Positions 1 to 7,762 are shown, numbered from the stretch's first letter. The stretch is 50,831 bases of DNA from an uncultured Selenomonadales bacterium (GCA_946183785.1 CAMHCS010000003.1:64317-115147); one strand, 5' to 3'. Numbers and translations: made by a program. Notes: a model not told the origin generated them from the sequence alone.

Positions 1-1
1 T

Positions 2-115
2 AGTATTTGGATGATGACCGAGTACACGAATAATAATATCCTCGCCCAGTCGTCGCAAGCCATGCTGGCGCAGGCGAATCAAAGCTCCAATCAGGTGTTG
101 TCGTTGCTCCAATAG
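2..115 (+). CDS. Flagellin, C-terminal fragment (cut by window edge)
   Basis: The last 37 codons of a flagellin. The frame reads MTEYTNNNILAQ, then SSQAMLAQANQSSNQ and VLSLLQ before a TAG stop. This is the classic C-terminal D0 helix of bacterial flagellin, which packs in the core of the flagellar filament after export. The rest of the gene lies left of the window. The four residues just before the MTEYT block (SIWM) do not match the usual acidic xDxDxAxE segment, so a small local deletion or divergence is possible. Only 13 bases are available upstream, so this cannot be judged. A hairpin terminator follows about 100 bases downstream. Confidence 0.8.
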   Translation, partial: SIWMMTEYTNNNILAQSSQAMLAQANQSSNQVLSLLQ

Positions 116-218
116 GGGCTTGACGATAGAAGTTCCATTGTTTTCCTTCACTCATCACTCCTTGTTTCATGTTCCTTTCCGTTTTTTGGTTTTCATGGTG
201 TCTCCTTTCAACCAGAAT

Positions 219-254
219 CGCCGCCCGGCATTCGTCGGACGGCGGTTTTGGTTT
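219..254 (+). terminator. Intrinsic terminator after flagellin
   Basis: A 9-bp GC-rich stem (219-227 with 236-244, one mismatch, 8-base loop) is followed by TTTTGGTTTT at 246-255. The T-tract is on the plus strand only, so it ends flagellin transcription and separates it from the convergent ligase gene. Confidence 0.7.
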
Positions 255-261
255 TACAGCG

Positions 262-1578
262 TTATAGCATTGTGCGCAGCCGTTTTTTGTCCACTTTCCC
301 ACGATCATTCAGCGGGATTTCGGGGACGAAAATAACACGCTCGGGCATTTCTACGGGTTTCAGGATCTTCGGCAACCTGCGGCGGACGGCTTGCTCGTCA
401 ACTGACTCCTCCCGGACAAGGAAAGCTATAAGGTCTTCGCCCCGCCCCTCGTCGGCTGTTGGCAGCACGACGGCGGCGGCCACGCCGGGAAGCTCCCGCA
501 GGACCCTCTCGACGCGCGCCGCGCTGATCTTATAGCCGCCTTTGTTGATATAGGCGTCGCCCCGCCCTTCGAAGATCAATTCGCCCGCTTCGTTGATATA
601 GCCCGCGTCGCCGACGGTGAAGGGGACTTCAACGCCGCTGACGTGATAGGCGGTGTCCACGAAAATTTTGCCGTCTCGGATCGAGAGGCCGACGCCGGGG
701 AATGGTTTGCCGAGATTTTCCGGCATGCGGGCCGTCCCCTTGTCGAGTACCGTATAGGTGATGTAGTTCAGCTCGCTGGCGCCGTAATAGAGTGTGAATC
801 GGGCGTTCGGCAGAAGCGCCGTGAGACGTGCGAGCAGCTTTTCGCCAACGGTCTGGGAGCCGGTGAAGAGCGACCGGACGTTAGGGAAAGGTTCCTTTTC
901 CGACGTCAGCAGTCGCAGCTTTGCCGGTACAAGATAGAGGACGTTTGCATGACGTTTTCGTATCAGCGCCGCCCATGTGCGGACGCGGAGCCGGGCGCTG
1001 GTGATTGTCGCCCCTCCGGCGAAGAGGACGGCGAGAAACGCGTTAAGGTTTCCCGTAAAGGAAAGGGAGCCGTGCAGGAAGAGCCGTGTTTCCCCATCGA
1101 CGCCAAAAATCTCGTTTTGCGTGGGGAAAAATCCCGCCCAGCTTCGAAAGGTGCGGTACATGACCTTCGGCGTACCGGTGGAACCGGAGGTCAGGACGCC
1201 GAGGCAGTCGTCCGCATCTATAAAGGTTTGGGGTGCTTCCTGTGCCTGATAGCTTTCGCCGGATTCCGAGATGCGCCAGAAGCCCTGTAAACCGCGTTCC
1301 CTGACAATGGCCGTCTCTTCCTCCGGCGCGAGCCCGTGATGCAGTAAAATCGGACGCGCGCCTTTTTCCTGCGCGGCGAAAAACGCCGCCGTCTGCCGTG
1401 TGAAGCTGTCGGCGAGAATCAGTATGGCGTCGCCCGTTTTGGCCGGGAGCCGCGTTGCGAGTTCGTCCGCGTAATGCAAAAGTTCGCTGCAGGAAAGCGC
1501 GGTCTCGTCCTCGACAATGCAGAGCCGTTCGGGATGGAGCCGCGCTTTTTCGGCGAGCAGTTCATAAAAGTTTTTCAT
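262..1578 (-). CDS. AMP-forming acyl-CoA synthetase/ligase (ANL family, YhfT-like)
   Basis: A 438-residue adenylate-forming enzyme. It should activate a carboxylic acid to the acyl-AMP and then to the acyl-CoA. All core motifs are visible: the P-loop-like TSGSTGTPK near residue 130, YYGASE near 265, the GD of the ribose-binding motif (TVGDAGY) near 320, GRGDAYINKGGYKI near 340 (A8 hinge), and the catalytic lysine in NDRGKVDKKRL near the end. It is shorter than typical 500-560 aa long-chain synthetases. The ATG overlaps the stop of the upstream thiolase by ATGA, so the two are translationally coupled. The order bioY, thiolase, ligase mirrors the yhfU/yhfS/yhfT cluster of Bacillus subtilis. The substrate is unknown; a link to acyl or pimeloyl precursors of biotin is an inference from context only. 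Confidence 0.88.
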   Translation of the reverse strand: MKNFYELLAEKARLHPERLCIVEDETALSCSELLHYADELATRLPAKTGDAILILADSFTRQTAAFFAAQEKGARPILLHHGLAPEEETAIVRERGLQGFWRISESGESYQAQEAPQTFIDADDCLGVLTSGSTGTPKVMYRTFRSWAGFFPTQNEIFGVDGETRLFLHGSLSFTGNLNAFLAVLFAGGATITSARLRVRTWAALIRKRHANVLYLVPAKLRLLTSEKEPFPNVRSLFTGSQTVGEKLLARLTALLPNARFTLYYGASELNYITYTVLDKGTARMPENLGKPFPGVGLSIRDGKIFVDTAYHVSGVEVPFTVGDAGYINEAGELIFEGRGDAYINKGGYKISAARVERVLRELPGVAAAVVLPTADEGRGEDLIAFLVREESVDEQAVRRRLPKILKPVEMPERVIFVPEIPLNDRGKVDKKRLRTML

Positions 1579-2738
1579 GGCGTCGGCTCCTTTTCAACGA
1601 GCAGCGCTTCGCCCATGCCGCCGGCGCCCGCGATGGAGAGAAGGCCGAGCCCGTGGCCCGCGGTCTCGAGAGACGCCAGCAAATGAACGAGCAGGATCGC
1701 CCCGGAGGCGCCGTAGGGGTGGCCGTAGGCCAGCGCGCCGCCGAAGATATTGTAGCGGGAGACGAGGTCTGGATATTTCCGCTCGAACAATACGTCGATG
1801 ACGGCGAAGGCTTCGTTGAATTCAATCGCTGCCATGTCCGTCATCGAAAGGCCGAGGCGTGAAAGCAACGCTTCCGCCGTTCGCATTGCGCCGCGCGGGC
1901 TTTCTTCCGGATTGCCGCCCATCGCTTGCGCAGCAACAATCCGGGCGGCGGGACGAAATTTCGAATGCTTGTGAAGCCAACGCTCGCCGACGAGCAGCGC
2001 AAAGGCTGCGCCGTCGTTGATCAGACAGGAGGTACCCGCCGTCGTCACGCTGTCCGCTCCGAAGAGCCGCGGCAGGCGATCCAAAAGTTTTTTATTCATG
2101 CGCGGACGGACGCCGTCGTCTTCCCCGACGCCGTTCACGGAAACAATAAAAGGGCGCAAAACGCCCTTTTCCTGTGCCGCCGCCGCGCGTTTGTGGCTCT
2201 CTATCGCCCATGCGTCGAGATCCGCTTTCGTAACATGTTCGGCTTTCGCTACGCGCTCCGCGCCGCGCAGCATCGTCTGCGGGTCGAGGTCGCCGGGAGC
2301 GAACTGTGCCGTGTAATAAGAGCCATCGCCTTCCGGTGTCTTCGCGAATCGCGCGTCTTTTTTGTCATAAACGCGAAGCGGCTGGAGCGACGAGCTTTCC
2401 ATGCCGCCCGCAAGATAGACCTCCCCCTCGCCGCAGGCAATCGCGCGATACGCGGCTGCGAGAGCCGCCGCCGCCGAAGCGCACTGCATATCGACGGTCC
2501 ATGCGGGCACGGAATCGGAAATCCCCGCCGTCAGCGCCGCGAGCCGCGTGATATTTCCGCCCGTGCCGACGGCATTGCCGCCGATCACACCGGAAAGATT
2601 TTGCCCGGCGTCGGGAAATTTCTCCAGGAGATTACGCATGACCGACGCGCCCAATTCCTCAGCGGGGACAGTCTTGAATTTTCCGTTCTTCGTCAAGATC
2701 GGCGTCCGCACGGCGCCGAGCACATAGACGTTCTCCAT
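1575..2738 (-). CDS. Thiolase-family protein (acetyl-CoA acetyltransferase-like, YhfS-like)
   Basis: A 387-residue thiolase fold protein. Thiolases make or cleave 3-ketoacyl-CoA. The nucleophilic cysteine is present in VDMQCASAAAAL (about residue 85), as are NEAFA (about 312) and the GHPYGASGA histidine motif (about 345). The usual second cysteine of the C-terminal CxGGG motif is replaced: the sequence reads SIAGAGGMGEALL, with alanine where the general-acid/base cysteine normally sits. That casts doubt on standard Claisen condensation. The start ATG overlaps the bioY stop by one base (TGATG). Co-transcription with bioY and an acyl-CoA ligase suggests a role in acyl precursor handling near biotin metabolism, but this is inference. 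Confidence 0.88.
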   Translation of the reverse strand: MENVYVLGAVRTPILTKNGKFKTVPAEELGASVMRNLLEKFPDAGQNLSGVIGGNAVGTGGNITRLAALTAGISDSVPAWTVDMQCASAAAALAAAYRAIACGEGEVYLAGGMESSSLQPLRVYDKKDARFAKTPEGDGSYYTAQFAPGDLDPQTMLRGAERVAKAEHVTKADLDAWAIESHKRAAAAQEKGVLRPFIVSVNGVGEDDGVRPRMNKKLLDRLPRLFGADSVTTAGTSCLINDGAAFALLVGERWLHKHSKFRPAARIVAAQAMGGNPEESPRGAMRTAEALLSRLGLSMTDMAAIEFNEAFAVIDVLFERKYPDLVSRYNIFGGALAYGHPYGASGAILLVHLLASLETAGHGLGLLSIAGAGGMGEALLVEKEPTP

Positions 2739-3280
2739 CAGACGGTCTCCAGCATGTTATTGACGCGCACGCCGAGAGCCGCCGCCGCGAGACATTTAAT
2801 GATGTCGCCGGGAATGAACGGCACGACTGCCATCATCACCGCCTGCCAGAGTGTGATATCCAGCACGAGCATCATCGACGCCATACCGCCCAAATACGTC
2901 AGCGGCATGCCGACCACGATATCCACCAGCGCGTAGCGGCGGAAACTCGGCGTCGCGCCTTTCAGCGCGCTGACCAATGGATAGACGAGCAGCCAAACGA
3001 TCCAGAATCCTCCGGTCGGCCCGAGAATCCTCCCCAGTCCCGACGTGCCTCCCGTAAACACCGGCAGGCCGCAAATCCCGAGCAACAGATAGACTGACAC
3101 TGCGACAAACGTTTCCTTCGGCGTCAATACGAACGCAGCCAACCCCAGCGCCATCGTCAGCGCGGTCACCAACCCCGGCGTAAACGGCAGCGGAAATGAG
3201 AACCAGGCCGTCACGCAGCAGAACGCCACGCAAAGCGCGATCTTCGTCACGGCCCGCGCCGAAAAATGTTGTTCGTTCAT
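2738..3280 (-). CDS. bioY: BioY, biotin transporter S component
   Basis: A 180-residue integral membrane protein with about six hydrophobic segments. It matches the BioY family, the substrate-binding (S) component of energy-coupling-factor biotin importers. Typical features are the VYLLLGICGLPVFTGGTSG segment (about residues 63-81), the GPTGGFW motif and the C-terminal FIPGDIIKCLAA stretch. No EcfA/EcfT genes are adjacent, so it would use a shared ECF module encoded elsewhere or work alone. It is the first gene of a three-gene operon with a thiolase and an acyl-CoA ligase. The promoter upstream carries a palindromic operator candidate, which suggests biotin-responsive control. Confidence 0.95.
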   Translation of the reverse strand: MNEQHFSARAVTKIALCVAFCCVTAWFSFPLPFTPGLVTALTMALGLAAFVLTPKETFVAVSVYLLLGICGLPVFTGGTSGLGRILGPTGGFWIVWLLVYPLVSALKGATPSFRRYALVDIVVGMPLTYLGGMASMMLVLDITLWQAVMMAVVPFIPGDIIKCLAAAALGVRVNNMLETV

Positions 3281-3296
3281 CGTTCAAACCCCTTTT

Positions 3297-3343
3297 CAGA
3301 TAAATCCGTTTACTATTATAATGGCATGGATTTATCTGGTCAA
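3297..3343 (-). promoter_or_regulatory. bioY operon promoter inside an 11-bp inverted repeat
   Basis: On the minus strand, TTGACC (3343-3338), 17 bases and TATAAT (3320-3315) form a near-consensus sigma-70 promoter. A perfect inverted repeat, CAGATAAATCC at 3297-3307 and GGATTTATCTG at 3328-3338, brackets it. One arm abuts the -35 element and the other covers about +2 to +12. This is a typical layout for repression. The half-sites do not match the textbook BirA box, so the regulator is not identified. Confidence 0.75.
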
Positions 3344-3436
3344 CCAAAATCTTAAACAAGGTAAACGGAATTTTCGGGCAGGAAAAGCGGAGTGGAACGC
3401 GAATAATAATATGAACTATGATTCAGGAGGTACGTC

Positions 3437-3709
3437 ATGGAAAAGAAGATTACGCAGGAAAACATCGAGGCGCTGCGCGCCGAGTGCCTTTCGCTTCTGA
3501 CCGTATGGGCGGAGGAGACGGAGATCAAGCTTCGTCGGAAAGGCGTCGCTTTTACGCCGAAAGAGCGCGAGGCCATGGACGCGGCGAAGGCGAAGCTCGC
3601 CATGCGTGTAAAAAAACAGCCGGATGAGTTCTGGGCCGAGGAAATGTCTGCGAGAGAGCGGCTCAACAAGCTCAGCGAAGGGCTCCTGCAAGGCATCGGG
3701 GCTTTATGA
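3437..3709 (+). CDS. Small hypothetical protein upstream of ligA
   Basis: A 90-residue, charged, probably all-helical protein. No signal peptide or membrane segment is visible and I do not recognise the family. It has a strong Shine-Dalgarno (AGGAGG, 7 bases before the ATG). Its stop overlaps the DNA ligase start (ATGA), so it is co-translated with ligA. The sequence is rich in Glu/Lys/Arg, with a stretch TPKEREAMDAAKAKLAMRVK that looks like a long amphipathic helix. The coupling suggests a role linked to the ligase, but there is no direct evidence for function. Confidence 0.75.
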   Translation: MEKKITQENIEALRAECLSLLTVWAEETEIKLRRKGVAFTPKEREAMDAAKAKLAMRVKKQPDEFWAEEMSARERLNKLSEGLLQGIGAL

Positions 3710-5673
3710 TGACGCGTGAAGAACATCTCGCCGCGATCAAGGCGGCGGACGCCGCTTATTACAATGACGACGCGCCCGTGATGACGGACAGCGAGTACGA
3801 TCGTCTGCGCGCCGGATATATCGCGAAATACGGCGCCGATGATCTCGACTATGTGCCGGGAGAAGCGGCGGCGGCGTTCTCCAAGTTCCGTCATACCGTG
3901 CCGGTCATCAGCCTCGCAAAGGTGAAATTCGAGGAGGAGCGGGGCAAGTTGGAAAGCGAGCTTCGCCGTCTTTGGCCCGTTCTGCATGAACCGAAGCTGG
4001 ACGGTCTGACCGTCGTCGCCTACCCGAAAGCCGACGGCTCCTGCACCTTCGTCACGCGCGGCGACGGCAAGACCGGTGAGGTGCTGCCGGCGTTCATCAA
4101 GAAATATGAGACGAGCGGCGTGAACCGCACGGGCGAGGCAGTGCGCGGCGAGGTGTTCATGGATGTGGCGACATTCGCCGCTATCAACGCCGAGCGCGAG
4201 GCGGCGGGAGAAGAGTTGTTCCGAAATCCGCGCAACGCGGCGGCGGGCATTCTGCGCAACAAGGAGCGCAGCGCCTATCTCGACCGCCTGCGTTATATGG
4301 TCTACGACCTGCCCTCCCTCGATATCGCCGAACCGGAGAAGCTGGCGCTGCTCCGTGAAAAGACCGCATTCGAGGTGGCGGTCGTGGGCGGAGAGGAAAG
4401 CGTCGAAGCGGAAATCGCCGCTATCGAAACGTTTTATGAGGAGCATTTGCATGGCGGCGTGCCCATCGACGGCGTCGTGGTGAAAAACGCCGAGGCGGGC
4501 AGCCTTGCGCGCTTCGGCGGTACAAACCATCACAATTCCAACGCCGTCGCGGTGAAGTTCCGCCCCGACCAGGCGAAGACCGCGCTGCGGGAAATCGTCT
4601 GGCAGGTCGGCCGCGACAGTCTGACGCCGGTGGCCGTTTTCGACGAGGTGGAGCTGGACGGCACCACCGTCTCGAAAGCGAGTCTGCACAACTGGGCCAA
4701 CGTCCGCCGCCTTGCGCTGCACCCCGGCGATGCCGTGCTGGTGGAAAAAGCCAACGAAATCATCCCGCAGGTCATTCAAAACTTCGGGCAGGAAACGCCG
4801 CCCGCGCCGTTTGCGCGTCCTACCGTTTGTCCCGCCTGCGGCGCGGCGCTTGCGAGCCGCCGCCTCGAAACGGCAATCCCCGATATCCCCGAGGACGAAC
4901 AGATTGAGCTGTTCTGCCCAAACGACGCCTGCGCCGAGAAGCTGGCCCAGGCCGTCGCCTATCTCGGCAGCCGGAGGCTGCTCGCCATTGACGGGCTTTC
5001 GGTGATGACCGCACGAAAATTGACGGGGGCGACGGGCGAGACAAGAGCTTTGATAGCCGCGCCGTGGGACATTTTCCGGCTGACCGTCGAGGACTTCCGA
5101 TCGCTCCCCGGGTATGCGGAAAAATCTGCGGCCGCGCTGTACGACGCCGTGCAGCGAGCGAGAAATTCCTGCGATCTCGCGCATTTTGTCGCCGCCTGCT
5201 GCGTGCCCGGCGTCGGGCTGAACGTCGGCGGCGCATTGATGCGACGCTACCATACAGCCGACGCGCTTTTCGACGCGTTGTCCGACGAGGTGAAGAAGGA
5301 TGAGCTGACTGCCATCGACGGCATCGGCGAGACACTGGCGGCAATCTTGCAGGGCGAGACGTTCACCAACGCTTTCCGCGCCTTGCGCGAGCATATCACG
5401 CCAATCGCCTACGAACCGCCTGCCGAAAGCGAAGGGACGAACGCAGTGAGCAGGCCGCTGACCTTCGTGATCACAGGAAAACTCAGCCGCCCTCGCGACG
5501 AAATCAAGGCGGAACTCGAAGCGAAAGGCCATAAGGTCACGGGCAGCGTCTCGAAAAATACCGATTATCTGCTCTGCGAGTCGAAGGACTCCCAAAGCAC
5601 AAAGGCAAAAAAAGCCCGCGAGCTCGGCACCCAAGTCATTGGGGAAGCCGACCTCGCGGAGATATTGGGATAA
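3706..5673 (+). CDS. ligA: NAD-dependent DNA ligase, divergent LigA
   Basis: A 655-residue NAD+-dependent DNA ligase that seals nicks during replication and repair. Domains in order: an Ia-type N-terminus (YYNDDAPVMTDSEYDRL, residues 18-34), an adenylation domain with nucleophilic lysine in EPKLDG (about residue 90), TRGDGKTGE, NPRNAAAGILR, and the OB fold. Next come a four-cysteine zinc site (CPAC about residue 370, CPNDAC about 405), helix-hairpin-helix repeats and a C-terminal BRCT domain (LTFVITGKLSRPRDEIK). Several blocks depart from canonical LigA, for example HTVPVISLAKVKFEEE in place of the usual HxxPMLSL segment, and the region before the lysine is short. It may be an accessory paralogue. 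The ATG overlaps the small gene upstream. Confidence 0.93.
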   Translation: MMTREEHLAAIKAADAAYYNDDAPVMTDSEYDRLRAGYIAKYGADDLDYVPGEAAAAFSKFRHTVPVISLAKVKFEEERGKLESELRRLWPVLHEPKLDGLTVVAYPKADGSCTFVTRGDGKTGEVLPAFIKKYETSGVNRTGEAVRGEVFMDVATFAAINAEREAAGEELFRNPRNAAAGILRNKERSAYLDRLRYMVYDLPSLDIAEPEKLALLREKTAFEVAVVGGEESVEAEIAAIETFYEEHLHGGVPIDGVVVKNAEAGSLARFGGTNHHNSNAVAVKFRPDQAKTALREIVWQVGRDSLTPVAVFDEVELDGTTVSKASLHNWANVRRLALHPGDAVLVEKANEIIPQVIQNFGQETPPAPFARPTVCPACGAALASRRLETAIPDIPEDEQIELFCPNDACAEKLAQAVAYLGSRRLLAIDGLSVMTARKLTGATGETRALIAAPWDIFRLTVEDFRSLPGYAEKSAAALYDAVQRARNSCDLAHFVAACCVPGVGLNVGGALMRRYHTADALFDALSDEVKKDELTAIDGIGETLAAILQGETFTNAFRALREHITPIAYEPPAESEGTNAVSRPLTFVITGKLSRPRDEIKAELEAKGHKVTGSVSKNTDYLLCESKDSQSTKAKKARELGTQVIGEADLAEILG

Positions 5674-5677
5674 AAAA

Positions 5678-5713
5678 CCGCCGTGTGGGGAAATTCCTCG
5701 CACGGCGGTTTTT
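5678..5713. terminator. Bidirectional terminator between ligA and dacF
   Basis: CCGCCGTG (5678-5685) pairs with CACGGCGG (5701-5708). The stem is flanked by A6 on the left and T5 on the right, so it can end both ligA (plus) and the convergent dacF gene (minus). Confidence 0.9.
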
Positions 5714-5721
5714 ATGTGACG

Positions 5722-6906
5722 TTATCCGATCAACGGAGACAGGTAACGGTCGTAAAGGTCGAGCACTGCGGCTGCGGGGCTGAATCCCTTTTGCATGGAC
5801 TGGTCGGCAATCATGTCGATGCGTCCGACCTCCTTGCCGTCATACAGGATCACGAGGTCGCCGACTTTGTCGCCGCGCTTGATAGGGGCGCGGATAAAGC
5901 GCGGCATATCGAATTCAATCTTGAATTTCTTTTTGTCGTCGCCGTCGAAGAGCAGATATTTGACGTCCTCTCTCGGGTGCGCGGTCACCTTGTAGGTGCT
6001 GCCGTCATGTACCCAGACAGAGCGCTCGATTTTCTCCTTGACCGGGCCTTTTTGCAGACGGACGAGGGGGAAACCGTAGTCCAACAGGCGCGCCGTGTCT
6101 TTGAAGCGGTCGTCGACGTTCGGCGCGTTCATCACGATGCAGATCAGCGTGACTCCGTTTCGCGTTGCCGCGCCCGCGAGACAGCCGCCCGCCGCCTGCG
6201 TCCAGCCCGTTTTGATGCCGCTCATGCCTTGATAGGTGTACAAAAGCTCGTTCGTGTTTTCCAGTGTTCTTTCGTGTTTTCCTTCCGGCGTGTTCCAGAC
6301 CAGTTTATGTTCGCGGGCGTCCACGATCTTGCGGAACTCCTTGTTCGACCAGCCGTACCGCGCAATCTTCATCATGTCGCGGGCTGTGCTGACATGCCGT
6401 ATGTCGGGCAGACCGTTGGGATTCGCGAATTGTGTTTTCTTCGCGCCAATCATCCAGGCTTTTTGCGTCATACTGGCCGCGAATTCCATCACGTCGTGGG
6501 ACGGCGTCATCGCTTCGGCGACGGCCACCGCCGCGCCGTTGTCCGATTCCATCATCAGCGCCATCAACAGCTCGCGCATGGTCAGCACGTCGCCCTGGAG
6601 AAAATCCGTGCCTTCCGTAGCGGCGGCCTCAGGACCGATGGTCACGGGTGCCGACAGATCCTTCCATTGTTCCAGCGCCAAAAGACAGGTCATCATTTTC
6701 GTCATGCTGGCCGGATACATGAGTCGGTCGGCATTCTTTTCGTAAATTACGCGTCCTGTGGAGGCTTCTACGAGAATCGCCGCTTCTGCCGAAATCCAGG
6801 GCGGCGTCGGAAGTGCGGCTGCGAAAGCCGTGGCTGTTATAAAAAACGAAACCAGCAGAACCGTCGCCAATAGACGAACGCTTCGCTGAAATAAATACTT
6901 GTTCAC
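5722..6906 (-). CDS. dacF: D-alanyl-D-alanine carboxypeptidase (DacF/PBP5 type)
   Basis: A penicillin-binding protein of the S11 family that trims the terminal D-Ala from peptidoglycan stem peptides. Visible features: an N-terminal signal peptide ending at TATAFA-A, the SxxK active site (SMTKM), SDN (SxN motif), and KTGW (KTG triad). A C-terminal PBP5-type domain follows (FDMPRFIRAPIKRGDKVG). I chose the GTG at 6906: the ribosome site AGAGGA (6921-6916) lies 9 bases before it. The ATG at 6915 directly abuts that site, which is too close. The gene follows a thioesterase gene with a gap of five bases and is probably co-transcribed with it. Confidence 0.93.
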   Translation of the reverse strand: MNKYLFQRSVRLLATVLLVSFFITATAFAAALPTPPWISAEAAILVEASTGRVIYEKNADRLMYPASMTKMMTCLLALEQWKDLSAPVTIGPEAAATEGTDFLQGDVLTMRELLMALMMESDNGAAVAVAEAMTPSHDVMEFAASMTQKAWMIGAKKTQFANPNGLPDIRHVSTARDMMKIARYGWSNKEFRKIVDAREHKLVWNTPEGKHERTLENTNELLYTYQGMSGIKTGWTQAAGGCLAGAATRNGVTLICIVMNAPNVDDRFKDTARLLDYGFPLVRLQKGPVKEKIERSVWVHDGSTYKVTAHPREDVKYLLFDGDDKKKFKIEFDMPRFIRAPIKRGDKVGDLVILYDGKEVGRIDMIADQSMQKGFSPAAAVLDLYDRYLSPLIG

Positions 6907-6911
6907 CAAAA

Positions 6912-7346
6912 TCATTCCTCTGGATGCTCTATAAAATCCCGAACCACAAAAAATGTACCGCGCGCCTTCAGACAAAGTTCCCCGTCTTCGCCGTAGACGC
7001 CCCCTTCGCATACCATCGTGTGTTTGCCGTTGTGGACGACCTCGCCGATCGCGTAGGTCAACCCTTCATAAACGGGACGGATGAAGGACATGTTCATTTC
7101 TAGCGTCACCACGCCCTTGTCGCAGGTGAAGCAGGCAATCCCCATCGCCGTGTCGATCATCGTCGCGGCGACGCCGCCGTGGGCGATATGATGCACGTTC
7201 GTATGCTCGTGCTTCACGTTCATATCAAGGCGCACGCGCCCGCGCTCGTAAGACGCCACCCGGACGCCCAACAGTTCGAGAAACGGATTTGCCTCATAAA
7301 ATTCATTGAAATGCCGCTTTACGTGTTCGCTGACTTCCTGTCCCAT
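6912..7346 (-). CDS. Hotdog-fold thioesterase (PaaI-like)
   Basis: An acyl-CoA thioesterase of the PaaI/YdiI type, about 144 residues. The core motif HIAHGGVAATMIDTAMGIA (about residues 47-65) is the characteristic HGG...D active region, and ...VTLEMNMSFIRPV follows. Family members hydrolyse acyl- or aryl-CoA esters as homotetramers in the cytosol. The ATG at 7346 is chosen because the conserved family sequence starts shortly after it. The ribosome site is not ideal: AGGAGA ends one base before the ATG, with a further AAAGGGG 11 bases away. A promoter and a TetR-type palindrome lie upstream. Substrate unknown. Confidence 0.88.
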   Translation of the reverse strand: MGQEVSEHVKRHFNEFYEANPFLELLGVRVASYERGRVRLDMNVKHEHTNVHHIAHGGVAATMIDTAMGIACFTCDKGVVTLEMNMSFIRPVYEGLTYAIGEVVHNGKHTMVCEGGVYGEDGELCLKARGTFFVVRDFIEHPEE

Positions 7347-7363
7347 TCTCCTGCAGACCCCTT

Positions 7364-7382
7364 TGTACCAACCGTCGGTACA
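7364..7382 (-). promoter_or_regulatory. TetR-type operator candidate in thioesterase leader
   Basis: The plus strand reads TGTACC-N7-GGTACA, and the core TACCAAC-C-GTCGGTA is a 15-bp near-perfect palindrome (6 of 7 matches). It lies between the promoter at 7426-7454 and the thioesterase start. It resembles TetR-family operators built on ACCGAC half-sites, but no such regulator is encoded nearby. Confidence 0.45.
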
Positions 7383-7425
7383 CATGAAGATGTGGTATGT
7401 TCGGTTCTTTGTTACTACATATTGT

Positions 7426-7454
7426 ATTATATCATGAGGAAAAGGGCTCTTCAA
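7426..7454 (-). promoter_or_regulatory. Sigma-70 promoter for thioesterase-dacF
   Basis: On the minus strand, TTGAAG (7454-7449), 17 bases and a consensus TATAAT (7431-7426). It is correctly oriented for the thioesterase-dacF pair and lies 80 bases upstream of the chosen start. Confidence 0.7.
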
Positions 7455-7598
7455 ATAAACGTTGTTTATCGTTCCTGCAAGGTCGCGCCGCTTCGCTTTT
7501 TGCGGAAAGAAATTTTTTTTCACGGATAATTTATCAAAAATATAACAGATGTGCGCAAATGAAATTCCATACGGAGAATCTTGTTTATAATACGTTAG

Positions 7599-7758
7599 GG
7601 AACCACTGAACAAGTCCCGCCGTGCCCCTACCGGGTCTTTTTCCGACTGGCGTTGTCAAAGTCCTCTCGACGTAGCGATGCTACGCCTTCGAGTCCTTTT
7701 CCTAGCCATTCGAAAAAATCCCTCGGCAGGGTCACGACTTGACTTATTCAGTGATTCC
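7599..7758 (-). mobile_element. MITE copy 1 (160 bp foldback element, TTAG target duplication)
   Basis: It begins GGAACCACTGAACAAGTC and ends with GACTTATTCAGTGATTCC, which are inverted terminal repeats. It is flanked on both sides by TTAG (7595-7598 and 7759-7762), a 4-bp target duplication. The interior is nearly self-complementary, so the whole element can fold into one long hairpin with its tip near CGTAGC/GCTACG. It carries no gene. It is the most diverged of three copies and is inverted relative to the copies at 9588 and 32239. The ends and the YTAR-like target resemble IS5-type elements, an inference that needs a database search. Confidence 0.8.
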
Positions 7759-7762
7759 TTAG

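Noticed and set aside
166..195. Nine-codon frame MKTKKRKGT on the minus strand with AAAGGAG upstream
   Set aside because: Too short, and it lies downstream of the acyl-CoA ligase in the terminator region of flagellin; no support beyond the ribosome site.
3352..5703. Open frame of 783 codons on the minus strand
   Set aside because: It runs antisense through the whole ligase gene, lacks recognisable domains, and arises from GC-rich codon bias.
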